Shown: positions 1 through 8,124 of the stretch, piece by piece
Position numbering within the stretch: position 1 is the stretch's first letter
Layout of the letters: each line of letters opens with the position of its first letter
NCBI GenBank assembly: GCA_038523925.1
Contig: JBCBIY010000007.1
Location: 62,001 to 126,000 of the forward strand
DNA: 64,000 bases
Direction: 5' to 3'
DNA from: JBCBWG01 sp038523925
GTDB taxonomy: Bacteria > Pseudomonadota > Alphaproteobacteria > Rhizobiales > Hyphomicrobiaceae
Notes under the pieces: model-generated
Database searches by the model: none
Seen by the model: the letters and a program-made list of their open reading frames with translations, nothing else
Told to the model about the DNA's origin: nothing
Made by a program: the position numbers and the translations under genes

Positions 1-937
1 CGCCCACCCGCGACCCGCCCCGCAGGCTGCCGATCAGCGCGACACCGATCATTCCGGCTAGCGCGCCCCCATGATGAACGCCGGATAGCTGCGTTGACTC
101 ACCGGGCGGCAGATTGAAGACGTGTCCTGCGAACGGCTCGAGAATGAGGTCCTGCATCGAGTAGGCGAGCATCGAGACGAACACGAAGATGCTGAACGCG
201 CGCGCCTTTGGCTCGGCCCAGACTTCGGCAAGCACTTCGCGGAACGGCGGTTTCTCCGCGCCCTCGGTCCGGTCGGACTGATCGACGAGACTTGGCGCAT
301 CTGCTGCATGCGCCATCGCGCGCCGCTCGACGCCCATAATGGCGAGCGTCGCGACCGTAAACGCGATCACTGACACCGCGCCGGAGACGACGACCAAGCG
401 CGTGTAGGAAAACGGATCGAGGAACTGGCCGGCGATGATCGTCGTGACGACGAACCCAAGGATCATCATGATCCATACGGTCGAAGCGGCCGCAGCCCGC
501 CTGCCCGGCGTGACGTAGGTTGCAAGCAGCGCCAAAAGCGATGTGCCGGCGGCACCGACCCCCAGACCAATGAGCAAGAAGGCCACGAGCGCGATGGCGA
601 GGCCCCAGCCAAACGACACGCTCATGACGGCTGTCGCGACGGCGGCTAACCATCCGCCGAACCCGAGCACGAACATGCCGCCAACGATCCACGGCGTGCG
701 GCTGCGTCCCATGTCAGAGCCGTAGCCCCAGCGGGTCCGCGTCATCTGGACGGCATAGTGGTAGGCGACCAGCCCTGCTGGCAGCATCGCGAGGAGGCCG
801 AGTTCGACGATCATGACGCGGTTGAGCGTCGAGGTCGTAATGACGACGATCGCGCCGAGCGCCGTTTGCACGAGCCCCATGCGCACGATGTCGACCCAAC
901 TGAGGCCGCGCGCCTGCCCGTTGCCTGCCAGTGCCAT
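1..937 (-). CDS. PucC/BCD-family pigment-complex carrier (3' end outside window)
   Basis: Only the first 312 or so residues are visible. The protein is a hydrophobic MFS-type carrier of the bacteriochlorophyll delivery (BCD/PucC/LhaA) family, which aids assembly of light-harvesting complexes in the membrane. Near the N-terminus it carries STLNRVMIVELG, the family signature that also occurs in the LhaA gene of this window, and later SMQDLILEPFAG, again matching LhaA. Its ATG overlaps the bchG stop by one base (TGATG on the minus strand), so the two are translationally coupled. In Rhodobacter the gene after bchG is the equivalent orf428/bch2, followed by bchP, which would lie beyond the window edge. 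The family is clear; the exact name is inferred from gene order. Confidence 0.9.
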   Translation of the reverse strand, partial: MALAGNGQARGLSWVDIVRMGLVQTALGAIVVITTSTLNRVMIVELGLLAMLPAGLVAYHYAVQMTRTRWGYGSDMGRSRTPWIVGGMFVLGFGGWLAAVATAVMSVSFGWGLAIALVAFLLIGLGVGAAGTSLLALLATYVTPGRRAAAASTVWIMMILGFVVTTIIAGQFLDPFSYTRLVVVSGAVSVIAFTVATLAIMGVERRAMAHAADAPSLVDQSDRTEGAEKPPFREVLAEVWAEPKARAFSIFVFVSMLAYSMQDLILEPFAGHVFNLPPGESTQLSGVHHGGALAGMIGVALIGSLRGGSRVG

Positions 938-1902
938 CAACCCGCTCCCCCCGTTGCACGCGCTGCCTGGACAAGCGGCGCGACCGCGAATGCTGAGATC
1001 ATCATGCCAAGGACGTAGAGCGTGGTGCCGGTCGCGTTGTACCAGGGCGCGTGCGCCTTCGGGTCGGCGAGCAGCCGGCGCATTGCAAGGCCCTGCAGCG
1101 CGAGCAACGCTGCAACCGCAAGCGCATGCCAGGGCCGGTCCCAACCGACCAGCAGCGCGATGACCACAACCTGCGGTGCCGCCATCACCACGCAGGCAAG
1201 TTTCGCTGCGCGATCCGGCCCGAGCATCACCGGCAGCGAGCGCACGCCCATCTGACGGTCGCCCTCGATGGCCTTGAAGTCATTGAGCGTCATGATGCCA
1301 TGCGCGCCGAGACTGTAGAGCGCGGCGAGCAAGACGATGCGATAATCGGGAAACGCGCCGAGCATGACGGCTGCGCCCGTGAACCAGGCGAGACCCTCAT
1401 ATGAGACCGCCACGGCTGCGTTGCCGTACCAGCCGTTCTGCTTCAAGCGGAGCGGCGGCGCGCTGTAGGCCCACGCGAGGGCGAGGCCCAGTATGGTTGC
1501 AGCGCCGACAGCCGGGCCGAGCGCGAAGCCAAGGACAAGCGATAGCCCCGACCAAATGATCGCAATCCAGAGCCCCCAACGGCCGGGGATGCGCCCCGAT
1601 GGGATTGGCCGGTTCGGCTCGTTGATCGCGTCGACGTGACGGTCGTACCAGTCGTTAACGGCCTGGCTTGTGGCGCAGACCAAGGGCCCCGCGAGCAGGA
1701 TGCCGAGCGCGATCAGCCACAGCCGCTCGCCGGCGGCCACGCCGGAAGAGACGACGCCGCAGGCAAACGCCCACATGGGCGCGAACCAGGTAATCGGCTT
1801 GAGGAGCTCGAGGACGGCCGACGGCCGCGGCAGCCTGTCCGGCGCGACAACGGTCGGCGCGCTTGGCTCAATCGGCGCTGCTGGCGGCGGCAGGTGAGAC
1901 AT
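937..1902 (-). CDS. bchG: Bacteriochlorophyll synthase (esterifies bacteriochlorophyllide)
   Basis: A 321-residue UbiA-family membrane prenyltransferase that attaches the geranylgeranyl or phytyl chain to bacteriochlorophyllide a. The first Asp-rich motif reads NDWYDRHVDAINEPNRPIPS, typical of BchG/ChlG, and the second motif is DFKAIEGDRQMGVRSLPV. About eight or nine hydrophobic segments run through the protein. The start follows a Pro-rich cytosolic leader. It lies between ppsR (122-base gap upstream) and a PucC-family gene (one-base overlap downstream), the order known from Rhodobacter clusters. A consensus PpsR operator lies 30 bases upstream of the start, so repression by PpsR under oxygen or light is likely. 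Confidence 0.96.
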   Translation of the reverse strand: MSHLPPPAAPIEPSAPTVVAPDRLPRPSAVLELLKPITWFAPMWAFACGVVSSGVAAGERLWLIALGILLAGPLVCATSQAVNDWYDRHVDAINEPNRPIPSGRIPGRWGLWIAIIWSGLSLVLGFALGPAVGAATILGLALAWAYSAPPLRLKQNGWYGNAAVAVSYEGLAWFTGAAVMLGAFPDYRIVLLAALYSLGAHGIMTLNDFKAIEGDRQMGVRSLPVMLGPDRAAKLACVVMAAPQVVVIALLVGWDRPWHALAVAALLALQGLAMRRLLADPKAHAPWYNATGTTLYVLGMMISAFAVAPLVQAARATGGAG

Positions 1903-1931
1903 GCCGCGAGACTACGCAGCGGGGCGTGGAG

Positions 1932-1949
1932 TGTAAATTCAAACTTACA
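1932..1949. promoter_or_regulatory. PpsR/CrtJ operator (TGT-N12-ACA) upstream of bchG
   Basis: The sequence TGTAAATTCAAACTTACA matches the PpsR/CrtJ consensus TGT-N12-ACA exactly and is AT-rich in a GC-rich surround. It sits 30 bases before the bchG ATG and downstream of ppsR itself, so bchG probably has its own repressible promoter in addition to any read-through from ppsR. Directly beside it, and one to two bases into it (1948-1961, minus strand GTCAATCTCAACTG), is an element also found in front of bchF. Confidence 0.75.
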
Positions 1950-2023
1950 GTTGAGATTGACCCACCAGGTTGACGCTTCGACGCACCGGCCAACGGCGCG
2001 TGGCACCCGAACTGGCACCCAGG

Positions 2024-3457
2024 CTAGTTGCTGGCCGCCGCGTCCAGGCCATAGCGGCGGAGCTTCACGTAAAGGCTCTGGCGGCTGAGACCCAGAAGCT
2101 CGGCGGCCGAAGCGCGATTGTCGTTGGTGATCTCGAGCGCGGCCTGAATGCACATCTTCTCGATGATATCGGTCGTCTCGCGGACAAGCTCCTTCAACGG
2201 AACGCGCCCGACGAGTTCGCGCATTTGCTCAACAGCTTCGGGCAGCGCGCTGCGGACGGAGACGTCGGCGGCCAGCCGTGCGCCAAGATCGCGGACGATG
2301 AAGGCCATGCCGCCCGGTTCGGTGTCAGCGACAACAACACCTGACACATCAACGTCGAGCGTGACGCCCTGCTGGCCCTCGAGCTGTGTCTCGAAGAAGC
2401 GGACCGTCCCGTCCTGCTGCACCCGGCTTTCGAGCGCGGCGAACGTGGCGCCAGGTCGGCCGAGCCAGCGGTCCAGGCGCTGGCCTTCGACCGCGTCCGC
2501 CGTCGGCGCCTGAAGCATCTCCAGGAAAGCGGCGTTGACCGACCGGATCATGCCGCTGAGGTCCGTGATGACGATCCCCTCAGGCGATGCGGCAAGCATT
2601 GCGCTCAGCTCGGATTCCAGCCCGCTGTCCGCGTCTCCTGACTGGCCCTTCGGCACGAGGCGGAGGAGCAGCTTCGGCGAGCGGCCGATGTTGAAGCCGG
2701 CGGCAAACGCATCGACAGCCAAACCGCCCTTCGAGAGGGGCAGGCTCTTGATGTCCGCCGACCCCGTGGTGCGCGCCATCGCGAACAGCGTTGCCAGGTC
2801 ATTGCTCACCCGCGCCGGGAAGAGCTGCGAGACCGGTTTGTTCATGACGCGGTCGGCGTCGGTTTTGATGAGGCGCACTGCGGCCGGGTTGATCTCCTGG
2901 ACGCGCTGCGTTGCCGAATCGACGACCAGCACCGCCTCGCTCGTGTGCTGGAACAGCATCCGGTAGCGCGCCTCGGCATCGCGGACCTTGGCGTACTCCC
3001 GCTCCATTTCCTGCTGCGCGAAAACCAGCCGCCGCTGGAGCGCCGCCGTGCGCCTCTGGCTCCGGCCCATCGCCAGGAACTTGTGCGATTTCTCGCCATC
3101 GATGCGCACAACGATGTAGCGGAGCGGCGCGTCATCGCCGCCCGTCGGATGATTGATCTCGTGCCAATCCGAGACCGCGTGCGCCTTCGCCTTGTCGAGC
3201 GCCCGCTTGACCTTATCGACGCATTCTTCCGTGACCGTTTCCGCCCACGGCTGCCCGATGAACGAAGATGCTGCCATCTCGGCATGCAGGCTTGTGGTGA
3301 AAGACGCGTCTTCGATCACGCCTTTCGCCGAGATGACGAGCGCCACGTCCGCGCAGGCGGCAATGGCGAAGGCCGCGATCTCAGGTTTAAGCGCACGCAA
3401 AGATTTCTTCGGTGCGCTGAAGCCGCCTGAGACGTCTGAGGGCGTCTGATCCTGCAT
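2024..3457 (-). CDS. ppsR: Transcriptional regulator PpsR/CrtJ
   Basis: A 477-residue PAS-domain repressor of photosynthesis genes. The N-terminal third is a PAS-like region (about 20-130), followed by a helical linker (about 135-165), PAS domains at about 165-270 and 285-395, and a Fis-type helix-turn-helix at about 435-472 (SAAELLGLSRQSLYVKLRRY). The length agrees with the family. One cysteine (C436) lies at the front of the DNA-binding helices, where the redox-active Cys424 of Rhodobacter PpsR lies. No cysteine occurs between residues 80 and 435, so the partner Cys251 described for R. sphaeroides PpsR seems to be missing. It follows ppaA/aerR by 48 bases on the same strand, the usual pairing of repressor and antirepressor. 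Confidence 0.95.
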   Translation of the reverse strand: MQDQTPSDVSGGFSAPKKSLRALKPEIAAFAIAACADVALVISAKGVIEDASFTTSLHAEMAASSFIGQPWAETVTEECVDKVKRALDKAKAHAVSDWHEINHPTGGDDAPLRYIVVRIDGEKSHKFLAMGRSQRRTAALQRRLVFAQQEMEREYAKVRDAEARYRMLFQHTSEAVLVVDSATQRVQEINPAAVRLIKTDADRVMNKPVSQLFPARVSNDLATLFAMARTTGSADIKSLPLSKGGLAVDAFAAGFNIGRSPKLLLRLVPKGQSGDADSGLESELSAMLAASPEGIVITDLSGMIRSVNAAFLEMLQAPTADAVEGQRLDRWLGRPGATFAALESRVQQDGTVRFFETQLEGQQGVTLDVDVSGVVVADTEPGGMAFIVRDLGARLAADVSVRSALPEAVEQMRELVGRVPLKELVRETTDIIEKMCIQAALEITNDNRASAAELLGLSRQSLYVKLRRYGLDAAASN

Positions 3458-3505
3458 CGCGTCAGCTATGCGCTCGCGGCCGACCGAACGGTGTGACGGC
3501 GCAGG

Positions 3506-4369
3506 TCACAGCCGTGCCCCCGGCGCCGTAAGAGGCACCAGCGATCCGGATATCGCCACCGCTTCCGGACCGTCCTGGGCAACCCCATCGAGGCCCCAGC
3601 ATCCGGATGCATCTCTCTCACTGGTCGAGATCGCTTCACCGCCTCCGATGAGTTTGACGTCAGGATTCGTTGACCGTCCCCGGATGTCGCCGATCAACGC
3701 CGGCAACTCATCGAGGTGACGCTGGGCAGAGATCGAGATTCCGATCAGGTCATACCAGTGTGTTGAAACATCTCGGACAATGTCCGCCTGCGTCCGCGGC
3801 TGACCGGCAACAACGTACCAGCCGGCTGATCGCAGAAACTCGCTGACGACAAGTGCACCAAACGTATGTTGCTCGCCCGGGAACGCGAACAGGCGCGCGC
3901 GGCGCGGGGCCGTGTCGCTCGCGGCGATCGCGTCATCGGACATCGGCAGGGCGACGTCGCTCAGGAGAAGCTGCAGCCCACCGAGCCCGGTCGTCACGTC
4001 GGCGAAAGAGCGCCGGTCCGCCGTCCATTCATCGCCAAGGTAGCGGGCGGCTGGCGAGAACAACGCCATCATGAGACGAGCGTTGGTCACCCCGGCGGCC
4101 TGGAGCCCGGCGATCTGCTCGCGGGCGCGGACAAGGTCATAGCTCACCAGCGTTTCGGCGAACTTGATGACGTCGGCGTTGGTGACTTCAGGGGACTTCT
4201 TGCGTCGGAGATCAACCCGGACGAGTTCGCCTGAGTGCGACTCGATCAATTCGGGAACAACGTGGGCTTCGATAAGATCGCGGAGACTGCCAATACGGTC
4301 GCGCATATCGCGCTCTGATCGAGATCGATCGAATTTTGCGGACCGCTTTTCTGTACGCTCACCTGCCAT
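3506..4369 (-). CDS. ppaA: Cobalamin-binding photosynthesis regulator PpaA/AerR
   Basis: A 287-residue protein with a helical B12-cap region (about 65-140, containing LGDEWTADRRSFADVTTG) and a B12-binding fold whose ligand motif is GEQHTFGALVV, with H168 in the position of the axial histidine of AerR. AerR/PpaA binds cobalamin in the light and counteracts the PpsR/CrtJ repressor. The gene directly precedes ppsR and is divergent from bchF. An internal ATG at 4306 (MRDRIGSLRD) could give a shorter form, as reported for AerR of Rhodobacter capsulatus; I chose the longer frame because the sequence beyond it includes the hydrophilic leader MAGERTEKRS. The family call is firm; the start is less sure. 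Confidence 0.92.
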   Translation of the reverse strand: MAGERTEKRSAKFDRSRSERDMRDRIGSLRDLIEAHVVPELIESHSGELVRVDLRRKKSPEVTNADVIKFAETLVSYDLVRAREQIAGLQAAGVTNARLMMALFSPAARYLGDEWTADRRSFADVTTGLGGLQLLLSDVALPMSDDAIAASDTAPRRARLFAFPGEQHTFGALVVSEFLRSAGWYVVAGQPRTQADIVRDVSTHWYDLIGISISAQRHLDELPALIGDIRGRSTNPDVKLIGGGEAISTSERDASGCWGLDGVAQDGPEAVAISGSLVPLTAPGARL

Positions 4370-4681
4370 TGCAATGGCCTCCTGGCCTGGAACACACCTC
4401 GTTACAGCGACACACGTTCGTGGTGCGGCTCCAAAAGGCCCGGCAAGCGTCAGAGTACGGAGTTGGCTGGAACGACGTCAAGCAGATTGCCGCACCTTGT
4501 TCGCCAGACCTCCCAGAGACACCGCCGGCAATTTGGACATTTCTTAATTGCCAGCACCACTTAACCATTCTGTCCGTGGCCTCGCGAAACGTCAATCGAA
4601 ACTGACGTAAATTGAGATTGACGCTTTTGCGGGCAGCGCACTAGTCTGACTGACGCATCACCGTTCAGTCAGGAGCCGCGG
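4370..4681. promoter_or_regulatory. Divergent ppaA / bchF control region
   Basis: This 312-base gap separates ppaA (leftward) from bchF (rightward). It holds an imperfect palindrome at 4591-4622 with arms GTCAATC and GATTGAC. A plausible sigma-70-like promoter for bchF starts inside the right arm: TTGACG at 4618-4623 and TAGTCT at 4642-4647, 18 bases apart. The ATG of bchF follows a GGAG at about 4671. No exact TGT-N12-ACA PpsR site was found here. No coding potential was recognised. Confidence 0.55.
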
Positions 4682-5215
4682 ATGGGGACCGCCCGCGTTG
4701 AGACGCCTCAGGCGTACGCGCTTTACACACCAGATCAGCGGGCCCGGCGTGACGCGACGGTTTGGACGCTCGTTCAGGGTGTTTTGGCTCCACTTCAGTT
4801 CGTCGTCTTCCTGGTGAGCCTGGCACTCGTGGTGCGCTACCTCGCGACAGGTGCCGGCTACGAGATCGCGACGGCCTCGATCATCCTTAAAACCGTCGTC
4901 CTCTACGTGATCATGATCACTGGCGCGATTTGGGAGAAGGTCGTCTTCGGGCGGTATCTCTTCGCCGATGCGTTCTATTGGGAAGACGTGTTCAGCATGG
5001 CGGTGCTGGCACTCCACACCGCCTACCTCGTCATGGTGTTTGCAGGCCTTGGCACGCCCGCCCTGCAAATGTGGGTCGCGCTGGCGGCCTACGCGGCCTA
5101 CGTCGTCAACGCGGCTCAGTTCGTCTGGAAGCTTCGCCTGGCTCGCCTCCAGGGCGCCATGGAGCAGGCTTCTCTTGCGCCGGCTTCCGGCCTCGTTGCG
5201 GAGGCCGGGCGATGA
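4682..5215 (+). CDS. bchF: 2-vinyl bacteriochlorophyllide hydratase
   Basis: A 177-residue integral membrane enzyme that hydrates the C3 vinyl group of (bacterio)chlorophyllide on the way to bacteriochlorophyll a. About four hydrophobic segments are visible, for example LQFVVFLVSLALVVRYLA and AVLALHTAYLVMVF, with the conserved-looking IWEKVVFGRYLFADAFYWED between the second and third. The length is normal for BchF. It is the first gene of the rightward pigment operon; its stop overlaps the bchN start in an ATGA junction. Confidence 0.95.
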   Translation: MGTARVETPQAYALYTPDQRARRDATVWTLVQGVLAPLQFVVFLVSLALVVRYLATGAGYEIATASIILKTVVLYVIMITGAIWEKVVFGRYLFADAFYWEDVFSMAVLALHTAYLVMVFAGLGTPALQMWVALAAYAAYVVNAAQFVWKLRLARLQGAMEQASLAPASGLVAEAGR

Positions 5216-6525
5216 CCGACGAACACGTGCCAGCAGCACACCTCGAGACGGCATCTGAGAGCGATGAAGCATCCTGCGCACCCGCGGCCCGCCAGGTCCT
5301 GAAACAGCGCGGACAGCGCGAAGTCTTTTGCGGCCTCACGGGCATCGTCTGGCTGCACCGGAAGATGCAGGACGCGTTCTTCCTCGTTGTCGGCTCACGC
5401 ACCTGCGCGCACCTCATCCAGTCAGCCGCCGGTGTGATGATTTTTGCCGAGCCGCGCTTTGCGACCGCCATCATCGACGACCGCGACCTTGCAGGGTTGG
5501 CAGACGCCAACGAAGAACTCGACCGCGTCGTCGACGAGTTGCTCGCGCGCCGGCCAGACATCAAGATGCTGTTCCTCGTCGGCTCCTGCCCGTCGGAGGT
5601 GATCAAGCTCGACCTCAGCCGCGCAGCAGAGCGCCTCTCGCAGCGGTTCATGCCCGATGTGCGCGTGCTCAACTATTCGGGCAGCGGCATCGAGACGACG
5701 TTTACGCAGGGCGAGGACACGTGCCTCGCGAGCCTGGTCCCGAGCATGCCTGAGGCGGACGACACCGCCGACAACCTCATCGTCGTCGGCTGCCTTGCCG
5801 ATGTGGTCGAGGATCAGTTCCGGCGCACGTTTGCCGAAATGGGCATCACGAATGTCGGCTTCCTGCCAGCCCGGCGCGCGCGGCATTTGCCAGCCGTTGG
5901 GCCCCGCACGAAGCTACTGCTTGCCCAGCCGTTCCTGGCTGAGACAACGACGGCGCTTGAAGCGCGCGGCGCGACCCGGCTCGACGCGCCCTTCCCCTTC
6001 GGCGCTGACGGCACCAGCCGCTGGTTTGAAGCCGCAGCCGAAGCGTTCGGTGTCGATGCAATGAGCTTCCGCAGTGCAACCGCTCCTGGCCGGGAGCGTG
6101 CTTTGCGGGCGATGGAGCGTTACCGCGCCTCGCTGGCCGGCAAGCGGATCTTCTTCTTCCCAGATTCGCAGCTTGAAGTGCCCCTGGCGCGGTTCCTCCA
6201 TCGCGAAATGGACATGGACCTTATCGAGGTCGGCACGCCATATCTGCACAACGCGCACCATCGCGCAGACCTCGCCGATCTTCCGAAGAGCTGTCTCGTC
6301 TCCGAAGGCCAGGACGTTGAGTTGCAGCTCGACCGCTGCCGCGAAGCCCAGCCCGATATCACCGTCTGCGGCCTCGGCCTTGCCAATCCGCTGGAGGCCG
6401 AGGGGCTGACGACCAAGTGGGCGATCGAGCTGGTCTTCTCGCCGATCCACGGCTTTGAGCAGGCCGGCGACCTGGCCGAACTTTTCGCGCGTCCCCTGGA
6501 CCGCCGCCGCCGGCTGGAGGTCTGA
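5212..6525 (+). CDS. bchN: Light-independent protochlorophyllide reductase, N subunit
   Basis: A 437-residue NifD-like subunit of dark-operative protochlorophyllide oxidoreductase, which with BchB forms the catalytic heterotetramer reducing ring D. The three [4Fe-4S] (NB-cluster) cysteines are visible as VFCGLTG (C40), SRTCAHL (C65) and GSCPSEV (C126). A longer open frame runs back to 4930, but it covers bchF in another frame; the ATG at 5212 overlaps the bchF stop (ATGA) and gives the normal length. Six bases separate it from bchB. Confidence 0.97.
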   Translation: MTDEHVPAAHLETASESDEASCAPAARQVLKQRGQREVFCGLTGIVWLHRKMQDAFFLVVGSRTCAHLIQSAAGVMIFAEPRFATAIIDDRDLAGLADANEELDRVVDELLARRPDIKMLFLVGSCPSEVIKLDLSRAAERLSQRFMPDVRVLNYSGSGIETTFTQGEDTCLASLVPSMPEADDTADNLIVVGCLADVVEDQFRRTFAEMGITNVGFLPARRARHLPAVGPRTKLLLAQPFLAETTTALEARGATRLDAPFPFGADGTSRWFEAAAEAFGVDAMSFRSATAPGRERALRAMERYRASLAGKRIFFFPDSQLEVPLARFLHREMDMDLIEVGTPYLHNAHHRADLADLPKSCLVSEGQDVELQLDRCREAQPDITVCGLGLANPLEAEGLTTKWAIELVFSPIHGFEQAGDLAELFARPLDRRRRLEV

Positions 6526-6531
6526 GCGCCG

Positions 6532-8124
6532 ATGAAACTGACGCTCTGGACATACGAAGGCCCGCCGCACGTCGGCGCGATGCGCATCGCGAACTCGATG
6601 ACGGATGTGCACTACGTCCTGCACGCACCGCAGGGCGACACGTACGCCGACCTGCTGTTCACGATGATCGAGCGGAACGCAAAGCGCCCGCCGGTCTCCT
6701 ACACCACGTTCCAGGCGCGCGATCTGGGCGGCGACACGGCGGAACTGTTCAAGGATTCGGCGCGCAAGGCGTATGCCCGCTTCGAGCCGGCTGCGATGCT
6801 GGTTGGCGCATCTTGTACGGCCGAACTCATTCAAGACGACCCTGGCGGGCTTGCAAAGACGCTTGGCCTGCCTGTGCCGGTCGTGCCGCTGGAGCTACCT
6901 GCCTACCAGCGCAAGGAAAACTGGGGCGCGGCTGAGACGTTCTATCAGCTCGTGCGCCGGCTCGCGCAGGGCTCGGCGACGACGCCGGGTGAGAAGACCA
7001 AAAGCGAGCGGCCAACCTGCAACCTGCTTGGCGCCACGTCGCTCGGGTTCCGCAACCGCGATGACGTCACCGAGATCACGCGGCTGCTTGTCCAGCTCGG
7101 TATCGGCGTCAACGTTTCAGCCCCGATGGGTGCCTCGGCCGCGGACATCATGCGTCTCGGCGATGCTGACTTTAATGTCGTGCTCTACCCGGAAGTCGGC
7201 GAGTCGGCGGCGCGCTGGCTGGAGCGCACCTTCAAGCAGCCCTACACCAAGACGGTTCCGCTTGGCGTTGGCGCGACGCTCGACTTTATCCGCGAAGTCG
7301 CAGACCTGGCAGCCGTTGACCCGACGCCCCTGCTCTCAGGCGAACACGCCCGGCTGCCTTGGTACTCGCGCTCAGTCGATTCCACCTACTTCACCGGCAA
7401 GCGCTGTTTTGTCTTCGGCGACGCGACGCATGCGATTGGCGCAGCCCGCATGGCCGCCGACGAGTTCGGTTTCGAGGTCGTCGGGCTTGGCACCTACAGC
7501 CGCGAACTTGCCCGCGACGTCCGCAAGGCCGCGGAGCGCTACGATGTCGAAGCGCTGATCACCGACGACTACCTCGAAGTCGAACGCGCGATTACGGACG
7601 CGAGCCCCGAACTCGTGCTCGGCACGCAGATGGAGCGGCACATCGCAAAGCGCCTCGGCCTGCCCTGCGCTGTCATCTCCGCACCGGTTCACGTGCAGGA
7701 CTTCCCCGCGCGCTACGCCCCGCAAATGGGCTTTGAAGGTGCCAACGTCATCTTCGATACATGGGTCCACCCGCTGATGATGGGCCTCGAAGAGCACCTG
7801 CTCGGTCTCTTTAAAGACGACTTCGAATTCAACGACCAAAACCCGTCGCACCTGGCGCATGGCGCAACCGCGGGAGCCCCCGCAGTTGCCCCCGACAACG
7901 ACGATGTCGTTGCGGCCGAGCCGCCTGCTGCGACCGACACAAATCCCCATGCCGAAGCAGACACAATCCGCTGGGCAACCGAGGCTGAAAGCGAACTGAG
8001 AAAGATCCCCTTCTTCGTGCGCGGAAAAGCGCGCCGAAACACCGAGGCGTTCGCAGTCGAACGCGGCATCCCCGTCATCACGATCGAAACGCTCTACGAT
8101 GCGAAATCGCACTACGCGAGATGA
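6532..8124 (+). CDS. bchB: Light-independent protochlorophyllide reductase, B subunit
   Basis: A 530-residue NifK-like partner of BchN. The unusual aspartate ligand of the NB-cluster is present as D36 in HAPQGDTYAD, and SCTAELIQDDPGG and DFPARYAPQMGFEGAN are typical of the family. A Pro/Ala-rich linker (about 440-475) leads to the C-terminal domain (EAESELRKIPFFVRGKARRN), as usual for BchB. The 3' end overlaps bchH by 26 bases. Confidence 0.97.
   Translation: MKLTLWTYEGPPHVGAMRIANSMTDVHYVLHAPQGDTYADLLFTMIERNAKRPPVSYTTFQARDLGGDTAELFKDSARKAYARFEPAAMLVGASCTAELIQDDPGGLAKTLGLPVPVVPLELPAYQRKENWGAAETFYQLVRRLAQGSATTPGEKTKSERPTCNLLGATSLGFRNRDDVTEITRLLVQLGIGVNVSAPMGASAADIMRLGDADFNVVLYPEVGESAARWLERTFKQPYTKTVPLGVGATLDFIREVADLAAVDPTPLLSGEHARLPWYSRSVDSTYFTGKRCFVFGDATHAIGAARMAADEFGFEVVGLGTYSRELARDVRKAAERYDVEALITDDYLEVERAITDASPELVLGTQMERHIAKRLGLPCAVISAPVHVQDFPARYAPQMGFEGANVIFDTWVHPLMMGLEEHLLGLFKDDFEFNDQNPSHLAHGATAGAPAVAPDNDDVVAAEPPAATDTNPHAEADTIRWATEAESELRKIPFFVRGKARRNTEAFAVERGIPVITIETLYDAKSHYAR

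Noticed and set aside
4554..4640. PpsR operator (TGT-N12-ACA) upstream of bchF
   Set aside because: I checked each TGT and each ACA in the gap; none has the correct partner at 12 bases. Only a different inverted repeat is present.
4930..5211. Upstream extension of bchN
   Set aside because: It overlaps bchF in another frame and adds about 94 residues unknown in BchN.
5914..6834. 306-codon minus-strand frame across bchN/bchB
   Set aside because: Antisense to two motif-confirmed genes.
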